A stretch of DNA of 64,000 nucleotides from Thermococcus sp. Bubb.Bath (GCF_012027595.1 NZ_SNUR01000002.1:186001-250000); one strand, 5' to 3'. Positions 50,486 to 60,935 are shown, counted from the first letter of the stretch. The notes: generated by a model not told the origin, from the letters alone. Numbers and translations are program-made.

Positions 50486-51246
50486 AGAGAGTTTTTGTAA
50501 AACCCAGGGAATTGGTTGTTCCTGGAACGCTACTTGCCCAGGGACCATTTAAGGCTGGAAGAGGGACTTTCAGGGAAGGCAACAGGATTTACTCAACCGT
50601 GGTAGGCCTGGTGGAAGTCAGGGGAGACTTAATACGGGTAATACCCCTCGAAGGGCCGTACATGCCCGAAGTTGGCGACAACGTCCTCGGAAAGATAGTC
50701 GACGTCAGGTTCTCTAACTGGGCCGTTGACATAGGAGCACCGTACGAGGCGGGCCTTCGCGTCCAGGATGCCGCAGAGGAGCGCATCGATTTGGCCAAGA
50801 CTGATCTCAGGAAGATATTCGATATAGGTGACATAATCTACGCCAAAGTGAAGGCATACAACGAAGTGAACCAGATAGACCTCACAACGAGGGGAATGCC
50901 GTTCAGGGGTGGCCCGCTCAGGGGAGGCCAGCTCGTGACGATAACCCCCTCAAAGGTTCCGAGGGTCATAGGCAAGGGCGGTTCAATGATAAACATGATA
51001 AAGAAGCTTACTGGGACGAGGATAATCGTCGGCCAGAACGGATGGGTATGGGTCAGCGGAAAGAAGCCCGAACTCGAAAACCTGGCTGTTGAGGCTATAC
51101 TCAAGGTTAACAGGGAGAGTCACACCCAGGGATTGACCGACAGGGTGAAGGAGATGCTCCTCTCCCGGCTTAACGAACTTAAGGAGCGCGGGGTAATAGG
51201 AGAGGTTCCCCGCCTTGATGAAGAGAACAAAGGTGAAGAACAATGA
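50482..51246 (+). CDS. rrp4: Exosome RNA-binding subunit Rrp4
   Basis: 254 residues: N-terminal domain, S1 domain ([22 protein letters not shown]) and KH domain ([20 protein letters not shown]). Forms the RNA-entry cap of the archaeal exosome. ATGA overlap on both sides. Confidence 0.96.
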   Translation: MKRVFVKPRELVVPGTLLAQGPFKAGRGTFREGNRIYSTVVGLVEVRGDLIRVIPLEGPYMPEVGDNVLGKIVDVRFSNWAVDIGAPYEAGLRVQDAAEERIDLAKTDLRKIFDIGDIIYAKVKAYNEVNQIDLTTRGMPFRGGPLRGGQLVTITPSKVPRVIGKGGSMINMIKKLTGTRIIVGQNGWVWVSGKKPELENLAVEAILKVNRESHTQGLTDRVKEMLLSRLNELKERGVIGEVPRLDEENKGEEQ

Positions 51247-51992
51247 TGGGTAGGCCGGAAGGTTTGAAGCTCATCGATGAGAACGGTAAGAGGGTTGACG
51301 GAAGAAAGAAGTACGAACTCAGGCCCCTCAATATGGAAGTTGGGGTCCTGAAGAACGCTGACGGCTCCGCTTACATAGAGTGGGGCAAGAACAAGATACT
51401 CGCTGCGGTCTACGGGCCGAGGGAGATACACCCCAAACACCTCCAGAGGCCGGATATGGCAGTTCTCCGCGTCAGGTACAACATGGCACCCTTCAGCGTT
51501 GAGGAGAGGAAGAAGCCGGGCCCCGACAGGAGGAGCGTTGAGATAAGCAAGGTCATCAGGGGAGCCCTTGAGCCCGCCCTGATCCTTGAGATGTTCCCGC
51601 GGACAGTGATAGACGTCTTTATTGAGGTTCTGCAGGCCGATGCTGGTACCCGCGTTGCAGGCATAACCGCGGCTTCACTTGCCCTCGCTGATGCGGGCGT
51701 TCCAATGAGGGACCTGGTTGCCGCGTGCGCAGCCGGGAAGATAGACGGGGAGATCGTCCTTGACCTCAACAAGGATGAGGACAACTATGGTGAGGCGGAC
51801 GTCCCAGTGGCTATAATGCCCCTGAAAAACGACATAACTCTCCTCCAGATGGACGGCTACCTCACCAGGGAGGAGTTCATGGAGGCCGTAAAGCTCGCGA
51901 TAAAAGGCGCCAAGGCAGTCTATCAGAAGCAGAGGGATGCACTGAGGGAAAAGTACCTCAAGATCGCCGAGGAGGTGGCTGAGAATGAGTGA
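51243..51992 (+). CDS. rrp41: Exosome catalytic subunit Rrp41
   Basis: 249 residues, RNase PH fold with active-site residues in [10 protein letters not shown] and [17 protein letters not shown] regions. Phosphorolytic 3'-5' RNase, active in the Rrp41-Rrp42 hexamer. Confidence 0.96.
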   Translation: MMGRPEGLKLIDENGKRVDGRKKYELRPLNMEVGVLKNADGSAYIEWGKNKILAAVYGPREIHPKHLQRPDMAVLRVRYNMAPFSVEERKKPGPDRRSVEISKVIRGALEPALILEMFPRTVIDVFIEVLQADAGTRVAGITAASLALADAGVPMRDLVAACAAGKIDGEIVLDLNKDEDNYGEADVPVAIMPLKNDITLLQMDGYLTREEFMEAVKLAIKGAKAVYQKQRDALREKYLKIAEEVAENE

Positions 51993-52806
51993 TGCAGAGG
52001 TAATGGCCGGTATAATGAGGGACCGGATCCTCAGCCTGCTTAAGGATAATAAGAGGATAGATGGAAGGGGCTTTGAGGACTACCGCGACATCGAGATAAA
52101 GACCGGCCTCGTAGAGAAAGCTGAGGGTTCTGCCTGGGTCAGGCTTGGTGATACCAGGGTTCTCGTCGGCATAAAGATCGACGTTGGCGAGCCCTTCCCC
52201 GATCTACCTGACAGAGGTGTTATGACAACTAACGTTGAGCTTGTCCCGCTCGCATCGCCGACTTTTGAGCCCGGCCCGCCGGATGAGAGGGCTATTGAGC
52301 TCGCCCGCGTCGTTGACAGGGGCATAAGGGAGAGCGGGGCCGTCGACCTTGAGAAGCTCGTTATCATCCCAGGGAAGCTCGTGTACGTCATATTCATAGA
52401 CGTCCACGTCCTGGACCATGACGGCAACCTCATCGACGCCACGGGCCTTGCCGCCATGGCTGCCCTTCTGACGACTCAGATTCCCAAGATAGAGTACAAC
52501 GAGGAGACCGGAGAGCTGGTGCGCCTTGAGGAGAGATTCCCGCTCCCAGTAACTCACGTTCCACTTCCGGTAACGTTCGCCAAGATTGGCTCCAACATAG
52601 TCGTGGATCCGAACCTCGACGAAGAGAACGTTATGGACAGCAGGATAACCATAACCACCGACGAAACGGGTCATATCTCCGCCGCTCAGAAAGGAGAAGG
52701 CGGCTCTTTCAAGCTTGAGGAGGTTATGTACGCCGTCGATATCGCAATCAAAAAATCGGCTGAGCTCAGGGAACTCCTCATGAAGTCCATAGGTGGGGCC
52801 GAATGA
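51985..52806 (+). CDS. rrp42: Exosome subunit Rrp42
   Basis: 273 residues, RNase PH fold lacking the catalytic residues; structural half of the hexamer. The block ends here with a spacer and a new promoter for sepF. Confidence 0.96.
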   Translation: MSDAEVMAGIMRDRILSLLKDNKRIDGRGFEDYRDIEIKTGLVEKAEGSAWVRLGDTRVLVGIKIDVGEPFPDLPDRGVMTTNVELVPLASPTFEPGPPDERAIELARVVDRGIRESGAVDLEKLVIIPGKLVYVIFIDVHVLDHDGNLIDATGLAAMAALLTTQIPKIEYNEETGELVRLEERFPLPVTHVPLPVTFAKIGSNIVVDPNLDEENVMDSRITITTDETGHISAAQKGEGGSFKLEEVMYAVDIAIKKSAELRELLMKSIGGAE

Positions 52807-52827
52807 GGCCCCTTTTTCTATGGGAAA

Positions 52828-52840
52828 GAGATATAAACAT
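52828..52840 (+). promoter_or_regulatory. TATA box of sepF
   Basis: GAGATATAAACAT, about 55 bases before the ATG, after a short AT-rich spacer from rrp42. Confidence 0.5.
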
Positions 52841-52891
52841 TGAGGTCCAATTTAGTCCAGCTTTCGTTACGATTAAACCGGGGTGAAAAGA

Positions 52892-53311
52892 ATGGGGCTG
52901 TTTGATAGCATCGTTAAGAAGAAGCCGGCGGAGGATAAACCCAAGAAGTCCGTGCCCGTTAAGGAGGTTGCCCCCGCTAAGGAGGATAAAACCCAGGCTC
53001 CGAGGGACGTTGACGTAATCCCCCTTGAGGAGGATGTTCTCGCCAGGGAGATAGTTAAACCTCAGGTCAGGTACATCAAGAAGGTCATAGTGACGAGCTA
53101 CTCCGACCTTGAGACGATATCCACCGAACTCCAGAACGGCAACCTCGTTCTCGTCGACCTAAGCCCGCTGGAGGTCAAACCGGACATCCTTGAGAAGGTT
53201 GCGGAGCAGATAAAGGGAATGAGCGCCGCCCTCGGCGGTCAGGTCGCCAAGGTCTGCAAGAACGAGATAAGGCTTCTCCTGACCCCAGAAGACATAAAGC
53301 TCGCCAAGTGA
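52892..53311 (+). CDS. sepF: Cell division protein SepF-like
   Basis: About 139 residues from ATG 52892 (GGGGTGAAAAG upstream). The start MGLFDSIVKKKP is the amphipathic membrane-targeting helix of archaeal SepF; after a Lys/Pro-rich linker a SepF fold follows (IVTSYSDLETISTELQNGNLVLVDLSPL, GMSAALGGQVAKV). It tethers FtsZ to the membrane. Confidence 0.9.
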   Translation: MGLFDSIVKKKPAEDKPKKSVPVKEVAPAKEDKTQAPRDVDVIPLEEDVLAREIVKPQVRYIKKVIVTSYSDLETISTELQNGNLVLVDLSPLEVKPDILEKVAEQIKGMSAALGGQVAKVCKNEIRLLLTPEDIKLAK

Positions 53312-53366
53312 TTTTCTTTCTTCATACCCCGTTCCTATTCTTGCCGTTTTTGCACTAAGCACGTGA

Positions 53367-53377
53367 CTTTATAAACC
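53367..53377 (+). promoter_or_regulatory. TATA box of zpr1
   Basis: CTTTATAAACC, about 35 bases before the ATG, a near-perfect archaeal element. Confidence 0.6.
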
Positions 53378-53406
53378 CTTTTTGAGTTCACTCTCCGGTG
53401 GTGAAG

Positions 53407-54120
53407 ATGGTGGAGAGAGAGGAAAAGAAGAGAGAGGATAACGTTAATCCAGATGAGATTCAGGTCATCACCCTCGGCGACTGCCCAGTATGCGGTGGGA
53501 AGGGCACGCTCAAGGCCATGCAGTACATCCACGAGATTCCCTACTTCGGAAAGGTCATGGAGAGCACGATATTCTGCGAGAAGTGCGGCTACCGAAACGC
53601 CGACGTCGTCATGCTCGAGGACAGGCCGCCCAAGCTCTACACCGTTCGGGTAGAGGAGGAGAAAGACCTCTTCACGCGCGTCGTCAGAAGCAAGAGCGGA
53701 ACAATAGAGCTCGACGAGATAGGCGTTAAGATTGAGCCCGGCCCGGCCGCCGAGGGATTCGTCAGCAACGTTGAAGGGGTTCTGGAGAGGGTGAGGGAGA
53801 CCCTGCTGATGGCCAGGGAGTTCAAGCGGCAGGAAGGCGACGAAGAGGCCGTGAAGAGAGCGGACGAAGTGCTTGAGTACATTAAGGAGGTTGGGGAGGG
53901 CAGAAAACCTCTCACCGTCAGGATAATGGACCCACTGGGCAACAGCGCCCTCGTCGGCGAGAAAGTTAAGAGCAGACTTTTAACGCAGAAGGAGATAGAC
54001 TCCCTCAGCCTCGGCCCATACGTGAAGGTGAACCCGGATGAACTAGAAGCTGGGTCGAATGAAGGTTCTGGGGAGGGAGGTTCCTCCAAAGAGAAAGACC
54101 ACGAAGAAGAGACCGATTAG
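53407..54120 (+). CDS. ZPR1 zinc finger protein
   Basis: About 237 residues from ATG 53407 (GTGGTGAAG upstream). Zinc finger CPVC...CEKC, then the ZPR1 beta domain (DLFTRVVRSKSGTIELDEIGVKIEPG) and an acidic disordered tail. Eukaryotic ZPR1 chaperones eEF1A; archaeal members have one copy, so a role for aEF1A is plausible. Overlaps the convergent ASCH gene by four bases. Confidence 0.92.
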   Translation: MVEREEKKREDNVNPDEIQVITLGDCPVCGGKGTLKAMQYIHEIPYFGKVMESTIFCEKCGYRNADVVMLEDRPPKLYTVRVEEEKDLFTRVVRSKSGTIELDEIGVKIEPGPAAEGFVSNVEGVLERVRETLLMAREFKRQEGDEEAVKRADEVLEYIKEVGEGRKPLTVRIMDPLGNSALVGEKVKSRLLTQKEIDSLSLGPYVKVNPDELEAGSNEGSGEGGSSKEKDHEEETD

Positions 54121-54641
54121 AGGTAAACGACCTCCCTCGTCAGGAGGTCTTCCATCAGGTTTTTCACCCACTCCTTCCTCGTTCTCGCCGAAACGTGGAT
54201 TATTCCCTCCACGTGGATTCCGTAGCGCCTCTTCATTTCCTCCCTACTTATTGGCTCCTTGAACAGAAAGGGCCTCTCTATCGTGAAGGCGTATCCGAAG
54301 TCCTTTATGTACTCCCCAAGCCACTTCTTACCGTTCTCGCTGTGGACTAAAGTCAATCCGCTTGTATCTTTGGCTATCTCCCAGAGCGTGTCGAGGTCGG
54401 CCTTGATAACCTCTCCAACCTCAAAACCGCCCGCTATCGTTCCCCTCCGCGTTAAAGTCTGCTCCTCGTGGAGGCCAAGCCTTCTCAACGTGTCCCTGAG
54501 CTCGTAGGGGTTTCCCCTTGCTACGTAGAGAAAAACTAGGTCTCCCTCATTGAAGGCCTTTCTCTTTCGGAGTTCCACCGTCTTCAGTCCTCGGAATATC
54601 AGCTCCGCGTAGACCTGGTGGAGGGCTATGACGTGCTCCAT
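54117..54641 (-). CDS. ASCH domain protein
   Basis: 174 residues. The start IALHQVYAELIFRGLKTVELRKRKAF and GDLVFLYVARGNPYELR fit the ASCH/PUA-like fold, thought to bind RNA or modified nucleosides. A C-terminal extension with REEMKRRYGIHVEGIIHV is present. Family function unknown. Confidence 0.75.
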   Translation of the reverse strand: MEHVIALHQVYAELIFRGLKTVELRKRKAFNEGDLVFLYVARGNPYELRDTLRRLGLHEEQTLTRRGTIAGGFEVGEVIKADLDTLWEIAKDTSGLTLVHSENGKKWLGEYIKDFGYAFTIERPFLFKEPISREEMKRRYGIHVEGIIHVSARTRKEWVKNLMEDLLTREVVYL

Positions 54642-54683
54642 GCTCTTTTCACCACCACATGGCTCGATGAAAGGTTAAAAAGG

Positions 54684-54695
54684 ATTGCGCGCAAT
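54684..54695. promoter_or_regulatory. 12-base palindrome between divergent TATA and a short ORF
   Basis: ATTGCGCGCAAT lies next to GGTTAAAAAGG (54673-54683) and 8 bases before an ATG (54703) that opens only 22 codons. It may be an operator for the divergent ASCH gene. Confidence 0.35.
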
Positions 54696-54828
54696 TTTCT
54701 TTGATGCTGCTTCTCTTTGGAAAGATAGAGCTCGTGATAAAAGCAGAAGATGTAAAGGTCAGGTTACCTTGAGTGGAGGCAACTATTAAAAAGAGTTTCT
54801 TACGTATTGTTAGGTGGGTGAATGTTAC

Positions 54829-55251
54829 GTGATCACTGTTAAGAAATACAGACGCTACAATAGAAAAGCTGCAATAGTTTCCCTGGCTATCGCAGTGCTG
54901 TTGTTTATCTTCTTCATGTTCGTTATAGCGCCCTTCACCTCCTCAGCACTTGTGGGGGTACTTTTTGGTGGAATGGTTCTGGGGCCTCTGATTGGGATGG
55001 CAGTGGGTGGAAAACCTGCCCTTAGAGTTACTAACGGCGAAAAAACCTGTGACCGGATTTACTGGTACGACCAGGATACGCCGGTTCTCTCCGTTTTGGA
55101 AGATGGCTACAGTTTGCGGGAACTTCGCCTGAACGAACCCCTTGAAACCGCTGTGTGTGGTACCCCAATCCGCGTGTACCCCACGCCCACTAAGCTTGGG
55201 GGTACCCGGGTTGTGGTGGAGATTGTGGGGGAGAAGTATTCCCTTCCCTGA
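54829..55251 (+). CDS. Membrane protein, unknown family
   Basis: About 140 residues from GTG 54829, chosen because AGGTGGGTGA lies just upstream. Two helices (AAIVSLAIAVLLFIFFMFVIAPF, VLFGGMVLGPLIGMAVGG) and a soluble C-terminal domain with two cysteines. Unrecognised. Confidence 0.6.
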   Translation: MITVKKYRRYNRKAAIVSLAIAVLLFIFFMFVIAPFTSSALVGVLFGGMVLGPLIGMAVGGKPALRVTNGEKTCDRIYWYDQDTPVLSVLEDGYSLRELRLNEPLETAVCGTPIRVYPTPTKLGGTRVVVEIVGEKYSLP

Positions 55252-55298
55252 TTCTCTTTCTTCAGAAGATAGCTGGAGAGAACAACGAAGCTGGCCAA

Positions 55299-56309
55299 TC
55301 ATCTCTTCAGCAGCGTTAGTGAAGCCTTCAAAATATCCCCTATGACCCCGCTGGCCGTCTCCTTCAACCCTGCGCCTGCTCCACTGATGACCAGCTTTCC
55401 AAGGAGGTCGGTCTTTATAATCGCCGCGTTCTCGTGGCTCTCAACCGCTAAGGGGCTGTCCCTTGGTATTTCCTTTGGTTCCACGGTTACGCTGCCCCCT
55501 TCAACCCTGGCGACGAGTCTCACCGTTTTCCCCCGTGCTTTGGCCCTCTCAATCTCTCCCTCCGTTACCTCAGTTATCCCCCTGACCTTTGCCTCGTTAA
55601 ACGTTATCGGACGAAAAGCTAGGCAGTGGAGTATCGTGGCTTTGTAACCAGCGTCCACCCCAGTTATGTCGCCGCTCGGGTCCCGCTCCGCGATTCCAAG
55701 CTTTTGGGCCCTTTCGAGTGCCCGCTCAAAGCTCATACCCCTTTCCATCTCTGTCAGGATGAAGGTGGTCGTCGCGTTGAGAACTGCCTCAATCCTTTCA
55801 ATGGTGTCCCCACGGAGATTTCCCCTGAGTAGCCCCACTATCGGAGTTCCCGCCATTACTGTCGCCTCGAAGAGGTACGGAAGGTCTCTTTTCTCTGCTT
55901 CTTTGATGAGCTCCTCGTAATGGAACGCCAGAGGTGGCTTGTTACTGGTTACCACTCCTTTCCCCTCTCTGAGCGCCGTTCGGTGCCACTCCCATGCATT
56001 TTTATCGTTCGTAACGTCTATGACTACGTCGGCATCAATCTCTCTAACCGCTTCTCTCGGAGAAAGGTTGTAAACCTCGTAGTCATTCGTCCATTTCGAA
56101 AGCTTTCCAAAGTTCTCCTTCACGAGAAGGGCTTCTGGGAGGTCTATCCCCTCGGGCAGCCAGACCGTTCCGCTTGTGTCTGAGATGCTGACGACTTTGA
56201 TGTTAACTCCATATTTCTCCCTGAAAATCCCGGCTTTCTCCAGGAGAACCTGTGCAGTTGCCCGTCCAACGTTACCGAAACCAAAAATGGAGAGGATGAC
56301 TTCACCCAT
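55299..56309 (-). CDS. hom: Homoserine dehydrogenase
   Basis: About 336 residues from ATG 56309. NAD(P) loop SIFGFGNVGRATAQVL, VTSNKPPLAFHYEEL and the catalytic region DPSGDITGVDAGYKATILHCLAF are intact. Reduces aspartate semialdehyde to homoserine, feeding thrC (16.9 kb). No ACT domain, so not feedback-regulated by that route. Confidence 0.95.
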   Translation of the reverse strand: MGEVILSIFGFGNVGRATAQVLLEKAGIFREKYGVNIKVVSISDTSGTVWLPEGIDLPEALLVKENFGKLSKWTNDYEVYNLSPREAVREIDADVVIDVTNDKNAWEWHRTALREGKGVVTSNKPPLAFHYEELIKEAEKRDLPYLFEATVMAGTPIVGLLRGNLRGDTIERIEAVLNATTTFILTEMERGMSFERALERAQKLGIAERDPSGDITGVDAGYKATILHCLAFRPITFNEAKVRGITEVTEGEIERAKARGKTVRLVARVEGGSVTVEPKEIPRDSPLAVESHENAAIIKTDLLGKLVISGAGAGLKETASGVIGDILKASLTLLKR

Positions 56310-56331
56310 AAAAACCACCGAAAAGAAAAGG

Positions 56332-57177
56332 TCACTTACCCAGGATGACCTTTATCATATCCATGTCCCTGACTATGCCCGTGAGTTCCCCTTCTCCTTT
56401 TATCACGGGCAACTGCTCTATCTCGTGCTGCACCATCTTCTGGGCGACATCATAGACGCTCATGTGGGGGGTTGCCACTACCAGGTGGGGATTCATGATC
56501 TGTTCAACGGGCTTCTTCGGAAGCTGGAGCTCGGCTTTCTCAAAGAGAAGCGTTGGATGGCTCTCCAGTATCCAGTCCTCCTCGCTTGAAACGGCCAGTT
56601 CAGTGCTCCTCATTACTCGGATTACCTCTCCGTCTTTCAGGAGGTCCGTCTCGTCTACCATCCCAACGAGGTTCCCGTCGTCGTCTATGACCGGGATTGC
56701 CATGGCGTTGCATAGGAGGAGGGCTTTTAGGGCAGCCTTTAGGGGGGTTCCGCGCCAGACGACACCGACGTTCTTCTGATAGTAGTTCTCGATTGTTACG
56801 TCCTTTAGCTTCCCGTTCTTGGAGAGATAACGCCTTATAATGTCCCCAACGGTTAGAATACCAACGACCTTTTCGTCCTCATCAACGACGACCACCCGGC
56901 GATAGTCCATTTCGAGCATCATTCTCACGGCTTTCTTCAGGTCGTCGTCGGGCTTTACCATCGGAACATCTCGCTGTATGATCATGGCCAGCTGATCCTC
57001 GTCGGGGTGCAGAAGAAGGCGCTTTATACTTATTATCCCGCTGACTTTCCCGGTCTTTTTGTTCACAACTGGGAACGCTCTAACGTTGTATTTTCTGAAT
57101 AGTTCCAATGCATAGCTCCTAGTGGCAGGGAGCTCGATGACCACGGGATCCTTGGTCATTATGGTCTTTACTTTCAT
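56332..57177 (-). CDS. Four-CBS-domain protein
   Basis: About 281 residues from ATG 57177; four tandem CBS domains (each ending in GxIxxxDLL-like strands, e.g. VVGILTVGDIIR, LVGMVDETDLL). Adenosine-nucleotide sensing is typical; no catalytic domain is attached. Thirteen bases from hom, so may share its transcript. Confidence 0.9.
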   Translation of the reverse strand: MKVKTIMTKDPVVIELPATRSYALELFRKYNVRAFPVVNKKTGKVSGIISIKRLLLHPDEDQLAMIIQRDVPMVKPDDDLKKAVRMMLEMDYRRVVVVDEDEKVVGILTVGDIIRRYLSKNGKLKDVTIENYYQKNVGVVWRGTPLKAALKALLLCNAMAIPVIDDDGNLVGMVDETDLLKDGEVIRVMRSTELAVSSEEDWILESHPTLLFEKAELQLPKKPVEQIMNPHLVVATPHMSVYDVAQKMVQHEIEQLPVIKGEGELTGIVRDMDMIKVILGK

Positions 57178-57303
57178 CTTCACCACCGCTTTACCTTAGA
57201 GAACCCTTCCCATATTTTAATGTTTTGTTCAGGGGCCCTAAAATAAGTGGAGTAGCTGGAATTCCTCCGATGAAAAAATGGTACAAAGGGGAAATAAAAG
57301 AAC

Positions 57304-58497
57304 TTACCCAAGGAGGGCAAGGAACACTCCGGCGACAACTGCAGTTCCTATAACGCCGGCGACGTTCGGACCCATTGCGTGCATGAGGATGAAGTTTCCG
57401 GGATCCTCTTCGCTCGCCATTCTCTGGACGACCCTGGCCGACATCGGAACTGCTGAAACCCCAGCGGCACCTATCATCGGGTTTATCTTCCCGCCGCTTA
57501 ACTTCTTCATAAGCTTACCAAAGAGCACTCCTCCAGCGGTTGCACTGGCGAAGGCAACGACACCGAGTCCGAGTATCTCAAGGGTCTGGGCTGTAAGGAA
57601 GCTCTCGGCCCTCATGGTCGAGCCAACGCCGAGGCCGAGGAATATGGTGACGATGTTCATGAGCTCCTCCTGTGCGGCCTTGCTGAGCCTTTCAACAACG
57701 CCGCTCTCCCTGAAGAGGTTTCCTATCATGAGCATGCCTATCAGTGGTGCCGCACTCGGAACGAGCAGTCCAATGACTATCATGGTGATTATTGGGAAGA
57801 GTATCTTCTCCCTCTTTGAAACGGGTCTGAGCTGCTCCATGCGTATCTTCCTCTCCTCTGGACTTGTTAATGCCTTGATGATAGGAGGCTGAATGAGTGG
57901 GACGAGGCTCATATAGCTGTAGGCTGCAACGGCCGTCGCTGCCAGTATCTCAGGGGCCAGCTTTGTAGTTAGGTAGATTGTGGTCGGCCCGTCGGCACCA
58001 CCGATGATTCCTATGCTCGCCGACTGGTGGAGGTTGAAGCCTATCGCCAGAGCCGTTAGCATTGCAACGAAGACACCTATCTGAGCAGCAGCGCCCATCA
58101 AAGCCGTCTTTGGATCGGCTATCATGGGCCCGAAGTCCGTCATTGCCCCGAGTCCGAAGAATATGAGGAGCGGGACTATCTCCGTTTTTACAAGGGTGTA
58201 GTAGATTATGTCAAATAGGCCCGGCGAGCCGTAGTGCTGGTTCATGTACGTGAGTGTGGCGAATATGTTTCCTTCTATTCCCTGCGGGAGGTTTATGGCC
58301 ACCGGCCAGTTGGCTATTCCGTTTAACGGCAGGTTCACCAGCACTGCGGTTATACCTATTGGCAGGAGCAGCAGGGGCTCCATCTCGTACTTTATCGCGA
58401 GGTAGACGAGGGTGAGGCCGACGAGTATCATTATGAGGTTGCCCACTGTCAGCTGAAGGAAGCCAAGTGTTCCGAGGAAGTCTATAAAGCCCGTCAT
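57304..58497 (-). CDS. Na+-translocating decarboxylase beta subunit
   Basis: 397 residues and about ten helices. The essential [11 protein letters not shown] motif (near residue 160) with its Asp for sodium binding and carboxyl release is present, as are the [13 protein letters not shown] and [13 protein letters not shown] repeats. It pumps Na+ as the carboxyl group from biotin is released as CO2. Last gene of the four-gene cluster, presumably methylmalonyl-CoA decarboxylase. Confidence 0.92.
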   Translation of the reverse strand: MTGFIDFLGTLGFLQLTVGNLIMILVGLTLVYLAIKYEMEPLLLLPIGITAVLVNLPLNGIANWPVAINLPQGIEGNIFATLTYMNQHYGSPGLFDIIYYTLVKTEIVPLLIFFGLGAMTDFGPMIADPKTALMGAAAQIGVFVAMLTALAIGFNLHQSASIGIIGGADGPTTIYLTTKLAPEILAATAVAAYSYMSLVPLIQPPIIKALTSPEERKIRMEQLRPVSKREKILFPIITMIVIGLLVPSAAPLIGMLMIGNLFRESGVVERLSKAAQEELMNIVTIFLGLGVGSTMRAESFLTAQTLEILGLGVVAFASATAGGVLFGKLMKKLSGGKINPMIGAAGVSAVPMSARVVQRMASEEDPGNFILMHAMGPNVAGVIGTAVVAGVFLALLG

Positions 58498-58503
58498 GCC
58501 CCT

Positions 58504-58977
58504 TCACCTGATTTCTATTATTGGGTCTCCTGTGTTTACGGTGTCTCCTTCTTTGACGAGGATTTTCTTCACTACGCCATCTTTTGGTGCTGGAATCTCG
58601 TTCTCCATTTTCATTGCCTCAAGGATCAGGAGTCCTTGTCCAGTTTTGACTTGTTCTCCTTCTTTGACGAGTATTCTGAGGATTTTTCCCGGCATTGGAG
58701 CAGTAACAACACCCTCACCCGCAGGAGCCGGTGAAGGAGTTGCCGGAGCTGTAGGTGCCACTGGTGCAACTGGAGCTGGAGCAGGTGAAGAAACCGCAGG
58801 AGCAGGGGCAGTTGAAACGCTCGCTTGGGCACTAAGGGCGCTCACGTCTATTCCAAAACCCTGTGCCTCAATCTCATAGCTCTTGTCCTCAAAGCTGACC
58901 TTGAACTTTCCTCCAGGGAGCTCCTCTACCGCTACCTCGTACTCAACGCCATCAACGATGACCTTAACCTTCGCCAT
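58504..58977 (-). CDS. Biotin carboxyl carrier subunit
   Basis: About 157 residues from ATG 58977. C-terminal biotinyl domain with EAMKMENEIP (biotin on K), an Ala/Pro-rich flexible linker and an N-terminal small domain. Carries CO2 between the carboxyltransferase and the membrane beta subunit. Confidence 0.94.
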   Translation of the reverse strand: MAKVKVIVDGVEYEVAVEELPGGKFKVSFEDKSYEIEAQGFGIDVSALSAQASVSTAPAPAVSSPAPAPVAPVAPTAPATPSPAPAGEGVVTAPMPGKILRILVKEGEQVKTGQGLLILEAMKMENEIPAPKDGVVKKILVKEGDTVNTGDPIIEIR

Positions 58978-58979
58978 TC

Positions 58980-59357
58980 TCACCACTTCCTCTTCTCATA
59001 GTTGAAATCCTCAACTTCCTCCGTTGCGGTGTGGAGGCCGTAGAGGCGCCATGCATCCGAAATCTTCTTCCTGAACGGGACCGGCCTCAGCTGGCTTGCT
59101 TTCTCTGCAGTGTAAGCGAGTATCGCCGCCGTTATAACCGCCAGGTCCCTCGGCGGAATCTCCGGCTTCTCCTCCGGCTTAGGCTCTGCAGGAGCCGGTG
59201 TTGGGGCCGGCACCGGAGCTGGCGTCTCTCTCTCGACGAGGCGCCTCTCCAGCCAGCCCACGAAGTAGAGAACTAGGGCCAGTATTCCCAGGATAATAAA
59301 GACGACGGTAACGCCGATTACCGTTACCCATCCGCCTTCTATTAGTGCTGACGACAT
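58980..59357 (-). CDS. OadG-like gamma/delta subunit
   Basis: 125 residues: one N-terminal helix (VTVIGVTVVFIILGILALVLYFVGWL), a Pro/Ala/Glu linker and a C-terminal part. Family members tie the carboxyltransferase to the beta subunit. Its end is two bases from the start of the biotin gene. Confidence 0.85.
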   Translation of the reverse strand: MSSALIEGGWVTVIGVTVVFIILGILALVLYFVGWLERRLVERETPAPVPAPTPAPAEPKPEEKPEIPPRDLAVITAAILAYTAEKASQLRPVPFRKKISDAWRLYGLHTATEEVEDFNYEKRKW

Positions 59358-59366
59358 GCTAACACC

Positions 59367-60935
59367 TCACAGCGGCATGTTGCCGTGCTTTTTCGGCGGG
59401 AGCTTTACTCTCTTGCTCCCCATCGCTTCAAGGGCCATAACTACCCTCCCCCTGGTCTCAGCCGGGTCTATAACGTCGTCGATGTATCCGCGCGCCGCGG
59501 CCACGTACGGATTGGCGAACTTGTCGCGGTACTCGGCTATCTTCTGCTGGCGGACTTCTTCCGGGTTCTCAGCGGCTGCTATCTCCTTCCTGAAGATGAT
59601 GTTTGCCGCTCCCTCCGGACCCATGACCGCTATCTCCGCCGTCGGCCAGGCGAACACGAAGTCAGCACCGAGGTGCTTGCTTCCCATGGCCAGGTATGCT
59701 CCACCGTAGGCCTTCCTCAGGACGACGGTGACGAGCGGAACGGTCGCCTCAGAATATGCGTATAAGACCTTTGCACCGTGTCTGATGATTCCCCCGTACT
59801 CCTGCTGGGTTCCGGGGAGGTAACCTGGGACGTCAACGAGGGTAACCACCGGTATGTTGTAGGCGTCGCACGTTCTAACAAACCTCGCTATTTTGTCCGA
59901 GCTGTCGATGTCGAGAACGCCGGCGAAGTAAATCGGATTGTTGGCGACTATTCCAACGGTCTGGCCGTTCATCCTCCCAAAGCCGACGACGGCGTTGGGT
60001 GCGAAGTACGGCAGAATCTCCAGGAAGTCGGGGTTTCCGTTCTCGTCCCTGTCGACTATCTCGTAGATAACCCCCCTCACGTCGTAGCCCTTGTTCGGGT
60101 CGTCAGGAACTATGGAGTACAGCGCTTCACTCTTTCTGAATGGTAAGTCACTAGTCTTGACCTTTGGCGGCTTCTCCATGTTGTTGGACGGCAGGTAGCT
60201 CACGAGCTTCCTAATGAGCGTCAGAACTTCCTCATCACTCTTGCCGATGAGGTGTGCCTGCCCCGCCTTCTGGGCGTGGACCATCGCACCCCCAAGCTGC
60301 TCGGAGCTGACTTCAACGCCCGTAACGGCCTTGACGACCTGTGGACCTGTGATGAACATGAAGGTCGCCGGGTTGTCCACCATCAGAATGAAGTCACCGA
60401 TGGCAGGGCTGTAAACTGCTCCACCGGCGCATGGGCCCATAATGGCCGTAATCTGTGGGACGACGCCACTTAGGAGGGTGTTCATCTTGAATATGTCTCC
60501 GTAGCCCTTCAGGGAGTCAACGCCCTCCTGTATCCTCGCCCCACCGGAATCGTTGAGACCTATGACCGGAGCCCCTGCCTCAAGGGCTAGCTCCATTATG
60601 CGCTTTATCTTTGCCGCGTGCATCTCACCGAGAGAACCGCCCATGACGGTGAAGTCCTGGGAGTAGACGAAAACCAGGCGCCCGTCGATGGTTCCGTAGC
60701 CGGTGATGACACCGTCGGCAGGTAGCTCCTTCTTGTCCATTCCGAACTCCGTGCCGCGATGCTTCACGAAGGCACCAATCTCGACGAAGCTTCCTGGGTC
60801 GAGGAGCTTCTCTATCCTCTCCCTGGCGGTGAGTTTGCCCTTGGCGTGCTGCTTCTCGACGGCCTTCTCGCCGCCCATCGCCATAATCTTCTTCCTTCTC
60901 TCATAGAGCTCCTCAAGTTTATCTTCCATGCTCAT
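59367..60935 (-). CDS. mmdA: Methylmalonyl-CoA decarboxylase alpha (carboxyltransferase) subunit
   Basis: 522 residues, two crotonase-like domains with glycine-rich loops DSGGARIQEG, PCAGGAVYSPA and KAYGGAYLAMG. Transfers CO2 between acyl-CoA and biotin. Start favoured by GGAGGAG. The class of substrate, methylmalonyl-CoA, is inferred from the cluster make-up in Thermococcales. Confidence 0.9.
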   Translation of the reverse strand: MSMEDKLEELYERRKKIMAMGGEKAVEKQHAKGKLTARERIEKLLDPGSFVEIGAFVKHRGTEFGMDKKELPADGVITGYGTIDGRLVFVYSQDFTVMGGSLGEMHAAKIKRIMELALEAGAPVIGLNDSGGARIQEGVDSLKGYGDIFKMNTLLSGVVPQITAIMGPCAGGAVYSPAIGDFILMVDNPATFMFITGPQVVKAVTGVEVSSEQLGGAMVHAQKAGQAHLIGKSDEEVLTLIRKLVSYLPSNNMEKPPKVKTSDLPFRKSEALYSIVPDDPNKGYDVRGVIYEIVDRDENGNPDFLEILPYFAPNAVVGFGRMNGQTVGIVANNPIYFAGVLDIDSSDKIARFVRTCDAYNIPVVTLVDVPGYLPGTQQEYGGIIRHGAKVLYAYSEATVPLVTVVLRKAYGGAYLAMGSKHLGADFVFAWPTAEIAVMGPEGAANIIFRKEIAAAENPEEVRQQKIAEYRDKFANPYVAAARGYIDDVIDPAETRGRVVMALEAMGSKRVKLPPKKHGNMPL

